Assembly (NCBI RefSeq): GCF_012489685.1
Contig: NC_080043.1
Coordinates: 44,593,127 to 44,657,126 of the forward strand
DNA length: 64,000 bases
Direction: 5' to 3'
DNA from: Lotus japonicus
Lineage: Eukaryota > Streptophyta > Magnoliopsida > Fabales > Fabaceae
This document shows positions 48,254 through 57,939 of the stretch, piece after piece. How positions within the stretch are numbered: the stretch's first letter is position 1; every line of letters begins with the position of its first letter. The notes beneath the pieces are model-generated. The model was not told the DNA's origin and made no database searches. It saw only the letters and a list, made by a program, of their open reading frames with translations. The position numbers and the translations under genes are program-made.

Positions 48254-48710
48254 ATGGATAATGGCAATTCATCAGCTTCCTCTGTTTCCAAAAGCACATC
48301 ATCAATTAGGGGGTCCAACATGCAAAGATGCTTCTGTGGTGATCCTTGTACTGTCAGAGTTTCTAAAACTGAAAAACCCAGGGAGGATGTTTTTTGGCTG
48401 TCAAAAATTTGGTAGACCGGAACATTGTGACTTTTTTATTTGGTGTGATGAGACAAGTCGAGTATCAACCAAGCTTATCAATGATCTAGTGATGAAGAAC
48501 AAAAAAATGATGGATGAGGTGGAAGCACAAAAGGCAAGGGTATTGACTTTGGAGAAAGATCTGTTGGATACTAATCAACTCTTGGAATCTACCATACAAG
48601 AAGTTCATTCACTTAGGAATAAGTTTAGGAAACTGGTAGCTTTGGTATTTTGTTTGCCATTTTGTTTTGTTGTGTGTTTAGTTTGGATTCTATTCAGTTT
48701 CATGTCATAA
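48254..48710 (+). pseudogene. GRF zinc-finger protein with coiled coil and C-terminal membrane segment, frameshifted
   Basis: The ATG at 48254 gives MDNGNSSASSVSK... and RCFCGDPCTVRVSKT in one frame. NPGRMFFGCQKFGRPEHCDF and FIWCDE follow in a second frame. Together they form a GRF zinc finger (PF06839) interrupted by a one-base shift near 48370. A coiled coil (VEAQKARVLTLEKDLLDTNQ...) and a hydrophobic helix (ALVFCLPFCFVVCLVWILFSF) follow and the frame stops at 48708-48710. This small finger / coiled-coil / membrane design is common in plants, often near MULEs. No function can be given. Confidence 0.65.
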
Positions 48711-49050
48711 ACAGATTTGGAGTCACATTTCAGCTTTATGTATCAAGATGTTTTAATTGGGTGACAGTGGAACTAATCTTTTCTGGTTTGAAATGCTTGA
48801 AAACACTTTAGTCACTGTGAATACTTAATTGCATGTGTTTGTTATAACTTCTTTGACATTCCATGCCACTTTCAAGTGTGGGAGCTATAAACATAGCAAC
48901 AATGCTATATGGTAAAAGTGCATGATTGAGTGTAGTGCAAATCAAAAGGGTTGTGCAATCCTGCATTTCCGTGAACATAGACTAGATTTTTAACAAATTC
49001 AAAAAAATCAAGTAGTTTTTTTTTTCTTTGTTCAATTTCAAAAAGTGATA
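48711..49050. other. Intergenic, nothing recognised
   Basis: AT-rich; no supported feature. Confidence 0.5.
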
Positions 49051-49056
49051 ACTGGT

Positions 49057-49492
49057 GGATAAAGAAATCACAAAATTGAGAAACAACTAACTTTGGGTAG
49101 CACTAATTTATTAGGCAGCCAATTTATTATTAATAGGGGGTACAAGGGGTACGCAACCCATTAAAATGAAGGAAAAAGAAGTACAAGATACAAAGTGAAG
49201 ACTGTTGGATAAGGAAATCTCAAAAAATTGAGAAACAACTAACTTTGGGTAGCACTAATTTATTAGGCAGCCAATTTATTATTAATAGGGGTACAAGGGG
49301 TACCCAACCCACTAAAATGAAGGAAAAAGAAGTACAAGATACAAAGTGAAGACTGTTGGATAAGGAAATCTCAAAAAATTGAGAAACAACTAACTTTGAG
49401 TAGCACTAATAACTGGTAGATAAGGAGAAAAAATTGAGAAACAGCTAACTTTGGGTAGCACTAATTTATTATTAATAGGGGTACAAGGGGTA
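49057..49492. repeat. Tandem repeat, about 150-bp unit, three to four copies
   Basis: GGATAA(A/G)GAAATC...AAATTGAGAAACAACTAAC starts at 49057, 49207 and 49358, each with TTTGGGTAGCACTAATTTATT and (in the first two) AGGCAGCCAATTTATTATTA. A shortened copy begins near 49415. The array is cut by the LTR fragment at 49493. Confidence 0.88.
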
Positions 49493-50560
49493 TGTAACAC
49501 CCCGATTTCGGTGGCATCACTTTAGTAACCAAAAAGAAAATAAAGCGGAAAAACGTGAATATTTTTTTTTCCGATTTGTTTTAAATAATAAAACTAAAGA
49601 CTTGTCGAAGTAAAGACTCTACAGCAAAAGACAACATAACTAATGTACAATATATATTTACAGCCCCCGCTGTAAGTAGTGGACCACGTCACGAGTATCC
49701 TCCAGTGACGGGAAGTAACCGAAAGTGGCGCCCGTGGGAAATATGTACAAACCAAAGTGAAATGTCAAGTGTTCGCAACACAGTCCTCTAAAAACGAGAA
49801 TAGGTCGGCCCAAAACAGCCTAAGCAAGACCTCCTAGTCCGACCAACTCTCTGTGAATTCCATAAAGAAAACCACACAAAAAGCTAACGGTCAGGAACCT
49901 ACCCTGTCCCAAAAAGAAACATGACGACCAGAGTTATAACGCTACTCCTACTCTAATCATGTCCAGAGGAGTTCACCCCAGCACTCACAACTTCATGCTA
50001 GCGTGGTCATCGTCCGAGTCGGAATCCAGAACGACTAGGTCAATGTATGAAATCTTTCCCCCTCTCGCTACTGCGACATGCTCTTGTGATGGTCTCACGG
50101 GTCCAGGACCCGAACCAAGGTTATCAATAACAACAACAGTAGGTGAGCTAGAGTTCGATGAAGTCCCTCCCACAGGCTCCTCCTCCGAGGGGTCCTCGTC
50201 GTCCGAAGATGACGGTGGTGGTGGTACTCCTACACCGGGTCCACAGTGCACGCCGGGTGGCAGGTTAAAGCTGACGGTACATCTCCTCAGAACTCCCTCC
50301 GTCAAGTGTCCCATACTATCGACACGGTCTTCCATTATTCTCCCCGAGTAAGTCGCTCGGTGGCCAGCGGGGTCGACCACCCATGAGTCGGGGTCCTCCT
50401 GATCAAGCATCTCAAACCTAGTCCCCCTCGAAGGGTGAACCATCGTGAACCAATCCGCCATGGACATCTGACAATGGGCGTAGTCCGCCAAAGCACAAAC
50501 AGAAGACGCGAGGGTCAACTCAAGGAATTACGTAAATAATACACCCAGTAGATAAAGTTT
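49493..50560 (-). mobile_element. Truncated LTR, TGTAACACCCC family
   Basis: Starts TGTAACACCCCGATTTCGGT and follows the same course as 7937-8620 (ACGTCACGAGTATCCTCCAG, GCTCGGTGGCCAGCGGGGTC) but stops near 50560 without the TTACA end. It contains an intact minus-strand frame of 177 codons. Confidence 0.82.
49985..50518 (-). CDS. Open reading frame inside the LTR, 177 codons, unknown function
   Basis: I do not recognise this protein. It runs in the inferred sense direction of the LTR family. Its N-terminal half (residues ~20-75) includes MADWFTMVHPSRGTRFE and WVVDPAGHRATYSGRIMED. A middle part reads LTEGVLRRCTVSFNLPPGVH. It has a Pro/Ser/Asp/Glu-rich tail ending SDSDDDHASMKL. Equivalent peptide segments are readable in the two other long LTRs: GHRATYSR at about 8385-8420 (frame broken) and WVIDLVGHRATYRGRVMED, then GVLRRMELSFNLP, at about 62990-63110 (frame broken). 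Either the LTR carries a real reading frame, or the ancestral LTR passed through a regional duplication of coding sequence. Whether it is translated is unknown. Confidence 0.4.
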   Translation of the reverse strand: MTLASSVCALADYAHCQMSMADWFTMVHPSRGTRFEMLDQEDPDSWVVDPAGHRATYSGRIMEDRVDSMGHLTEGVLRRCTVSFNLPPGVHCGPGVGVPPPPSSSDDEDPSEEEPVGGTSSNSSSPTVVVIDNLGSGPGPVRPSQEHVAVARGGKISYIDLVVLDSDSDDDHASMKL

Positions 50561-50798
50561 AAGGGATAGCTACTTTCAATTATAGAAAGGAAGAGATGGC
50601 AGTCCAAGATGAATTAACTAATTGTGATATCTATGTATTTTTTGTGCCTTTATTGAATTTAGAAGAGATTCTAATCAAAAGATATTCAATTTGAGTTCAA
50701 ATTATTCGTAAGTTTAATGAAATTCGTATTCATATTTGGATTTCAATGGATTGTTGTCTTTTTAATTTGTTCATGTACAAAGTTTATAATCTTTTTCG

Positions 50799-50826
50799 CC
50801 GTGCAGCGCACGGGTAAAAGCTCTAG
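50799..50826 (+). mobile_element. Helitron-like 3' terminus
   Basis: Hairpin CCGTGC-AGC-GCACGG (50799-50813), then GTAAAAGCT, then CTAG (50823-50826), then T. Element extent to the left is not defined. Confidence 0.6.
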
Positions 50827-50827
50827 T

Positions 50828-51364
50828 TGAGAGAGAAAAATAAATTAAGGAATCGAGTTTCAAAAAAATCAAAGAAAAATATAATAAGAATTTGAAAAGA
50901 ACCAAGTCCATGAATCGAGTTCCAAAAAATTATGTTATTAACAAAGGAAATTTTATGGGACAAAGGAAATTTTAATAAGAATTTCAAAGAGCATATAAAA
51001 GGGGATTAATAAATATGATTGGAGAGAATACGGAAGTGTGGGAAATAATGCATGGAGAAAGTGAATCATTAAAACAAATGAAGGAAAAAAATAAATTGAA
51101 GGAGAGAGAGAATAAAATAATATTATTTGAGAGAGGAGGGGTCCATCTGAAGTGAAAGAGAATAAAATAGTATTATTTTAGAGAAAAGGCCCCATCAGAA
51201 TAAAGAAATAGAGAATAAAAAGTAATAAAATAATACATGAGGGAACATATGTAAGCTTGGGATTAGTTGATAAAGGGTTGGATGACTCTTCTTACAGAAA
51301 AATTCTTGGAATGTTAGTGTTTTAATATAAGTATAGATTTGACTATTCCTTTCACGTTTTGTGA
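50828..51364. other. AT-rich intergenic, nothing recognised
   Basis: Purine-rich AT sequence without supported features. Confidence 0.5.
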
Positions 51365-52044
51365 AGGGATGGCAATGGGTAGGATCTGGGTAGGGTATTA
51401 TAGTACCCATCCCTATACCCGACTTTTCAAAAAGTACCCGTACCCGTACCCATATCCGCGTGGGTAGCAGTCTGAATGCCCGTCCCCATACCCTGTGGGT
51501 ACCTATATACCCATACCCGTACCCGTTACCCGCAATTTAACTAGCGAAAATTTAACTTTTTTTAATAGAAAATCAAAATATAACTGTTATTATAAAATAA
51601 AAAGCATAAATTAAAAATACAAACGATCATCCGAATATTTAAGAAGTAAAATCATTGGAATAGGTATAAATTTTATAAAAGGAATAAGCGAGAATTGAAG
51701 CTTTAAATTTATAAATTTAGATTATTGATAAACTCCTAAAGTTGTCGGTTAATAATTTATTTTAAAAATAAGTGAGAATAATTATGATTCGTATATATAA
51801 TATTAAGACTTCACTTACATATTTTTTAAAAGAAGTTAGGAAGTTATACTTTAAGTTAATTAACATATACTACCAATTATGTGTATGCATACGTATAATA
51901 TGTGTGCGGGTAGCACCCGTACCCATTAGTTTTTACGGGTATTTACCCATACCCAACCCCATATCCATCTAGCGGGTTTTTACCCTACCCATTATGGGTA
52001 TTTTTTGCGGTTACCCAATGGGTCTTGGACCCTTTGCCATCCCT
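51365..52044. mobile_element. hAT-like non-autonomous element (GGGATGGCAATGGGTA type)
   Basis: Starts AGGGATGGCAATGGGTAGG and ends CCCTTTGCCATCCCT. The ends are rich in (G/T)GGGTA and its complement TACCC (GTACCCGTACCCGTACCCAT). This type of end is characteristic of plant hAT-like repeats. A clean 8-bp target duplication was not found (TTTTGTGA left, ATGTGAGG right). Confidence 0.6.
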
Positions 52045-52102
52045 ATGTGAGGTACGAAATCTCAAAACGTGCATTCTTGAATTTCAATGCAGCGAAATTT
52101 TC

Positions 52103-53444
52103 GGTGCCCACTAGGATGGTCAATTAACAAAGTGGTCCACGGGTGGACCAAGGGTCATAGTAGTAATTTACAAAATAAAATATATAAAAATTAAATTCCA
52201 AAAAAATAAATAAATCCCTCTCTCCTCACTCACGCTTCTCTCTAAACTGGATCTGGATAACCTGGGAAAAAAAATCCCTCTCCTCACTCACGCTTCCCTC
52301 ACTCACGCTTCTGGGAGGAGGTTCGTAGGTTGCAGGGTTGTTGTAATTTGGGGTTTACAGGCGGTGCCAGGTCGGGTGCGGGTTCGATCGAGGGCTGAAG
52401 CCACGACGAAGGTGTTGGTCGCGCGGCGCGGGGAAGGGGGCAGCGCAAGAGCTGGATCTCGTCGTGCTCCGGTGAAATCAACCAGAAGGCGTTCACTTGA
52501 GCCAACCCTGTCGCCGCGCCGTAAAACTTTCTCTCATTATAACAGATCTGGAGCCACCTCTTCTCTCCAGGCCACCACGGCGTCGAGGTCCTCTGTAAAT
52601 TACTTACTTGGAGTAATGTTATTGCTTCTGGTAGTCAGATTCGTGTAGTGGTTTCTCCCTCTTCCTCGTGATCCTCTCATCGTTTTTCTCCTGCAACTGC
52701 TGCTGTGTTGTAAAGACTGGTACCTGTTCAGCAGTGGCTTTCTTAGCCTCAAACAAATTCATGATTTTGTTTGATGAGGCTTAATTGCTTATAAGGGCGT
52801 TTTTTTTAGACTCTGGTCTGTAAGGGCGTTTTATTCATAGACTTTGCAAGGGAGTGAATTAATGTTTATATTCGAAGGTTTCATTGTTTTTTAGACAGAG
52901 ATAGGTTGCTTTGTGCTCCTATTTTCTTCGTGATGCTTGGCTTTGGACATATGTTCGTCCTTTTAGTCCCTGCTTTTCTTTTTCCCCTTTGTATCTTCTT
53001 CTAGTGCTACGTACTAAGGGCCCCCTTTAATTAACCACTTTGGCTTATCAAAATAAAAACAGATGGGTAGTGATTGAAGAACATGGTGGGAAATGAGTTT
53101 TTCTTAGATGGTGGCTGTGTTTGGTTGTATGAGTTGAGGAAGAACATCGGATAAAGGAAAATGTTGTGTTTTTTTCGGTTCTGCGTTTTGGATACACAGT
53201 GTGGGCGTGAATTTCTGGGTGGAGATGAACATGGAGAACATTGATGAACATTCAAGAATATTAAATTATTATTTTTTAGTTTATTTTTAATAATAAGATA
53301 AAGTATATTACACTTTTACCCTTTTACTATCCTTTTAATCCTAACCATTCATCTAAAGAATATTCTTATATGCCAAGATCCAATGGTTGTCAACTATGGT
53401 CCACCGGTGGACCAAAATAAAAGTTGCCCACCCTAGTGGGCACA
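52103..53444. mobile_element. 1.34-kb MULE-type element, 9-bp TSD, GC-rich cargo
   Basis: Left end GGTGCCCACTAGGATGGTCA, right end complementary (TGTGCCCACTAGGGTGGGCA), each followed by GTCCAC-GGTGGACC palindromes. The perfect 9-bp repeat GAAATTTTC lies at 52094-52102 and 53445-53453. Inside is an unusually GC-rich stretch (52320-52640) unlike its AT-rich surroundings, in which a 94-codon frame (52364-52648) reads MPGRVRVRSRAEATTKVLVA and ends in a hydrophobic LLGVMLLLLVVRFV. No protein family recognised; it may be captured host sequence. Confidence 0.82.
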
Positions 53445-53520
53445 GAAATTTTCAACTCTAAACCCAGGTTTTGCTGCTCCAAATTAAATATACATTTCTG
53501 TATTTGTACAACTGTGCTGC

Positions 53521-53760
53521 TTATGGAACCGAGGTGACAGAAGTTTCTAAAGAATTCAAGGATTGGGAAAGTACAACGGGAGCTTCTACCTGCATCTTCA
53601 TTTGATTAAACTTCAATGCTAAGATGGGTTTTGATAACATCACACAGGTGCTGAAATTCTGTCTATCATTTTCATGATCCTTAGCCTCGTGGCTACTGCT
53701 CCCATAGTCTTCTAAAGATTTCTCGTTGTCATCATCATTTGTAATAGGGATTGTTTGAGT
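53521..53760 (-). other. Coding-like minus-strand segment, unidentified
   Basis: A minus-strand frame (open from 53826) reads TIPITNDDDNEKSLEDYG, then SSSHEAKDHENDRQNF and ...LNSLETSVTSVP before its stop at 53521. It looks like the C-terminus of an ordinary protein, perhaps a host exon fragment, but I cannot name it. Confidence 0.3.
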
Positions 53761-54896
53761 CACCTCAATGTTATCTACAAGAGCATTTTGAAAATATTTG
53801 GTGTGACCCACCTTGCTATCATCCACAAGGGCAATTCCAGCAGTCTATTTATGCACCACCATGCTACTATCTGCAAGAGGATTTTCAATATCCTTTTCAT
53901 GATCTACATTATTCTCAAGAGGAATTCCATCAACCTTGGAATGATCCACCCCAATTTTTGGAAGACCTTTTAAAGCAATATGAAGCAAACCAAGCCCAGT
54001 TTCAACAACCTCGACACGAGGAACCTTCCAAATTGCAAGAAATTCAAGACATGTTGAACCAAATGTCTGCAAATCTCAATGCAAATGCTAATCAACACCT
54101 GCAAGATACTGCGAATTTACAAGCTCCAGTTAACGAGCTAGTTGCACACGCTCCCACATTGCAACATGAAGCTGATGCAGAGATTGATGATGAAGTTAAT
54201 CCTTGTGTTGATACTCATCTTGATGCTAGCACTGATGGTTCTGGTGATGTTAATGAGTTTGAAGTCGATGTTGCTTCTGATGCTAATTCTAATGATGAGG
54301 ACAACAAACAAGAAATATATCTCCCTCTTCCACATAGAACTTATGAGAGTGAGAAGATTTATCCTAGTGAAGAAGAAAATAAGTTGTTGGATAATTTCAA
54401 GAAATGTTTTGCAGGGGATGAAGTTAAGAAGATGGATGTAGAACGTGGATCTAAATTAGCAATTTTTCCACATAAGCCACTTTTAATTAACCTAGACATT
54501 TTTGAAAAAGTCGTGCTTATTGGAGAGTTTGTTGATTGCAAGAAGCCAACCTCAATGGAGGAATACTTTTTGAAACCTCTACCGAAACCTCCAGACAAAG
54601 AGTTGATTGTTGAATGTACTGATTTTTCATTTACTCTTATTTCAGGTTGGACACATACTCGAAAAAAGTTTTCACTCAAACTGAACATTGTCATGAGTCA
54701 TGCTGAAGGTGCTAGAAAACAGTTTGGGTTTGGTAAGATTGTTGCAGATGAGATCCCTCCAAAGCCACCTGACTTGTGGATTGTTGTTGTTGTGCCTCAA
54801 GACTATGAGCTTCCCCTTAATGCAAGGCCTCCACCGGACCCAGGTGATAGCATTTTCAGAGCATTACCAGGTTTCATGCCTCGCCAGCTCCCTTGA
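53751..54896 (+). CDS. Retroelement-associated open frame, 381 codons, function unknown
   Basis: Open plus-strand frame upstream of the 3' end of an LTR element. The N-terminus has imperfect repeats of a Cys/Tyr/Gln unit (PQCYLQEHFENIW, PPCYHPQGQFQQSIY, PPCYYLQEDFQYPFH). A Gln/Asn-rich and then acidic region (about residues 100-200) follows, then a more globular C-terminal half (YPSEEENKLLDNFKKCF, GEFVDCKKPTSMEEYF, QFGFGKIVADEIPPKPPDLW). None of gag, protease, RT or integrase motifs is present. Its position before the polypurine tract and LTR suggests the extra 3' gene of an Athila-like element; the assignment is by position only. The first Met may not be the natural start, since the same region is entered by the minus-strand segment. 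Confidence 0.45.
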   Translation: MFESPQCYLQEHFENIWCDPPCYHPQGQFQQSIYAPPCYYLQEDFQYPFHDLHYSQEEFHQPWNDPPQFLEDLLKQYEANQAQFQQPRHEEPSKLQEIQDMLNQMSANLNANANQHLQDTANLQAPVNELVAHAPTLQHEADAEIDDEVNPCVDTHLDASTDGSGDVNEFEVDVASDANSNDEDNKQEIYLPLPHRTYESEKIYPSEEENKLLDNFKKCFAGDEVKKMDVERGSKLAIFPHKPLLINLDIFEKVVLIGEFVDCKKPTSMEEYFLKPLPKPPDKELIVECTDFSFTLISGWTHTRKKFSLKLNIVMSHAEGARKQFGFGKIVADEIPPKPPDLWIVVVVPQDYELPLNARPPPDPGDSIFRALPGFMPRQLP

Positions 54897-56397
54897 TCCC
54901 TGTTTTTTCCTAACCTTTCTCTTTTATTACACTTGTCTAATTTATTTGATGATTTGTGCCTCACATTGAGGACAATGTGTGATTTAAGTGTGGGGTGAGA
55001 ATCTTATTTAGGAGTAGTAGAACCTCAGTTAGGATAGTTTGCAATTATAATTTATTTGCTTTGTTTTTATTGTTTTCAATAAAATAGTTCACACTTTTTC
55101 AATGAGTTTTAGAGATGCTGAGTTTGTGAGCAATGTAACCACTTTTCTGTTAAGTTTCATGTCTCTTTTGGATGAAGTTGCTTGTATTTTGAGTTCATCA
55201 TGATTTGCATTGAGAATTGATTTGTTGGATTCATTGTGTTATATGTTTGCCATGTGAGAATACCTTGTGAGGTTTTGGACCAAACACTTGAATGGTAATG
55301 TCTTTGCCATCATTCTCTTCTTTCTTGTGTGATTTCCTCATGTTTATATGCACTGCAGAACTTGACTTGATTCTGACTGAAATTGTTGTTCATGTGTATA
55401 CATTGAAGTGATAAGGCATTCTTTTTCAATAAGTTATTTGCCTAAAAAGCTGACCTTGCATGTTTTAACCTTTGTTTTAGCCCCTTTGAGCCTAATATCT
55501 CCATTCTTTTGTAGCTCAATACAAGCCTAAGTGAAAAACAATGATGATACCTTACCTTAGGAAATGTAAGAGCTTTGGAATTGACTTGGGAATGAGTATT
55601 CAACAAGTGCGGGGGTGATTTATTTGAATGCATGGTCTAAGTTGCTCTAAAAAGGTACCTTCCTTGTGGATAAATTGTAAGCAAGCTGAAAAAAAAAAGT
55701 TGAAAGAAAAAAAAATGGAAATGCTGAAAAAAAAAAATATATGCAAATGTCAAAAAAGAAAAAGAAAGAAAAAAAGAGAAGTTACAAAGTGAAGGAAGGT
55801 ACTAAAGAAAGAAAAGGAAGTGGAAGTTGAAAAAAATAAAGTTGTATAAGGAATAATGTGTTAATTCTTGGGGTTGTGAGTAAGTTTAATTTGAATTTTT
55901 CCCCATTGCTCTTATTTTTCCTAAGGTTTTAACTCTGAATATCTTTCATAAATCCTTCCTTGACCTTAGCCTCATTACAACCTTCAAAAGTCCTTTGATC
56001 TTTGTATGCATTTGTTCAATTTAATTGGTGTGTTAGAATCTTGTCAAGCCTATGATAGATGCATATTTTCATGAGATGATGAGAGTTGCTTAAGCATAAT
56101 TAAACACAAGCCCAAACACTTGAGAGTAGAGAGTATAACACTTGCATCCAACTTTGATGTTCAATTTGCGATTTCTTGTTGGCTTGGAATGTAGGTGATG
56201 GAATCTAATTTGTCTAATCTTTGTGGAAAATGAAGTGGTTGTTTTCTTGCTCATAAATCTGAATTTCTACTTCTCAAAGATAAGTGTGAGCTGAGTTTTT
56301 ATGTTTTAGGAAGTACTTGTTATCATAATTGATTTTCTGAATCTTTTTTGAAGTTAAGTTTTGCCCAGGAGTGCAAAAGGTTAAGTGTGGGGGTATT
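54897..56397 (+). mobile_element. 3' internal region of an Athila-like LTR element
   Basis: Begins with CACATTGAGGACAATGTGTG then TTTAAGTGTGGGGTGAG, the signature that follows the coding part of Athila-like elements. An A-rich stretch (55690-55850) follows, and a second purine tract TTAAGTGTGGGGGTA (56381-56395) lies just before the LTR. No coding sequence. Confidence 0.6.
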
Positions 56398-57647
56398 TGA
56401 TAAGCGCATAATTGATGCACTTTACGTGTGTCTTTCAAAGCTTCATTATATATATTTTTGTGCTTAATTGTTATGACTTAGCCATGTTTTGACCATTAGT
56501 GCTTATTTGGATTATTCATGGAAAAGTGCTTAATTCTACACTTTTAGTTTCTGTGACTGTTTTGCTAGAACAGGTTGAACCTGGAGCTACAAATATCCAA
56601 ATTGGGCGCATAATATGTCATTGGAAAGATCACTCGAAGCCCTACAACTTTCATGTTCAGCACAATTTGAGAATCAGCCTCTAACATGGTCATAAATTCC
56701 TTGCAAAGTTGCTGTCGCTAATCCTGCGAGTTTGGAACAGTCTGCACTAAAATGATCATATCTTGGGCTACAGAACTCCGAATTAGGATCCGATTGAAGG
56801 CCCGCGAAGCTGACTTAAAGATCTACAACTCTCATGTTTACCTCAATTGAAGATTCAGACTTCTTATGGGACCCACGAATGCCTGATTGTTCAGCAGCTT
56901 ACTCCTTTATGTGGGCCCGATATTGTGAAGATTTAGAAAAGATTTAGATGACAAAGATTGTTACTTGATGAACAAGTTTATTTATTAGTATAAATAAGTG
57001 AGTTTAGGCTTTTGTTAGACCTCACCACACACCACCTCACCATTACACCCTCACCTCCTCCCCTCTCATATCTCTCCCTCTTTTCTAATATGAGTTGCTA
57101 AACTCCATAGTTAGTCTTAGGATTTTTAATATTCTTGTGTTTGCAAACTTGAGGTTCTGTTCTTAATGCAAATTTCTTTCTTTATTAATTCTTTTCATCT
57201 CAATTTCTGATCTAGGGTTTGCTTAATTCCTTAGGTTTAGGAATAAGAGTTGGTGCATGTTCGCTTAGTTCATGTTAGTTCGTAACTGTTTCTTAATCGC
57301 TTAGTTTAGGAAACTGTGAATTGATTTTCGCTTAGTTAATCAACTCTCACGAATTAGGGAAACAATGAGGAAGAATTAATCTTTTGTAACCGATGAAGGT
57401 TTGTTGCACTTGAATGTTATAATCCGATGACTAACACTTTCTTTTATCTGATTAAATCTCTTTTAAGTTTTGTTTGTTACTTTACAATCAAATCAATCAA
57501 ACCCCCTTTTTAATTGCTTTGTTTTACTCTATTATCAATTAATACCTCACCGAGTCCTTGTGAGATCGATCCTGGTGTTCAACACCTTGTACTGCATTCA
57601 AAGTAGAATACTTTGGCACGCACCCGCGACAGTGCGTTCGTCAAAGA

Positions 57648-57914
57648 CCACGCATGTGCGTGGTGGAGACCCCGCACATGCGTGGTGGTTCTGTATGAGG
57701 AAGGGGCTGGAACGTGAAGACCACGCATGTGCGCCGTTATGGCCACGCACATGCGTGGTAAACAGACTTAAAAGCTGAAAATTGACAGATTGGCCACGCA
57801 TGTGCGTGGTGGAGACCCCGCACATGCGTGGTGGCAAAATCTGATGCTGTGAATTGTGCGATTTTGAGCGTCTTGCCCACGCATGTGCGTGGTGGAGACC
57901 CCGCACATGCGTGG
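57648..57914. repeat. Palindromic repeat array, CCACGCATGTGCGTGG units
   Basis: Four blocks of about 40 bases, at about 57648, 57721, 57793 and 57877. Each consists of CCACGCATGTGCGTGG, then TGGAGACCC (variant in block 2), then CGCACATGCGTGG. Each block is itself self-complementary and all share the GCATGTGC / GCACATGC core. They sit just upstream of the TATA box at 57931. Confidence 0.9.
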
Positions 57915-57931
57915 ATTACCGCTGGAAACTC

Positions 57932-57939
57932 TATAAATA
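57932..57939 (+). promoter_or_regulatory. TATA box in LTR
   Basis: TATAAATA, 17 bases downstream of the last palindromic block, in plus orientation. It fits an LTR promoter. Confidence 0.55.

Noticed and set aside
49959..50351. Plus-strand 130-codon frame opposite the LTR reading frame
   Set aside because: Shadow of the minus-strand frame; the conserved peptide blocks between LTR copies are on the minus strand.
57648..57914. Possible CRISPR-like array (short repeats with spacers)
   Set aside because: Eukaryotic LTR context, few irregular units, spacers unequal and partly similar, no cas genes.
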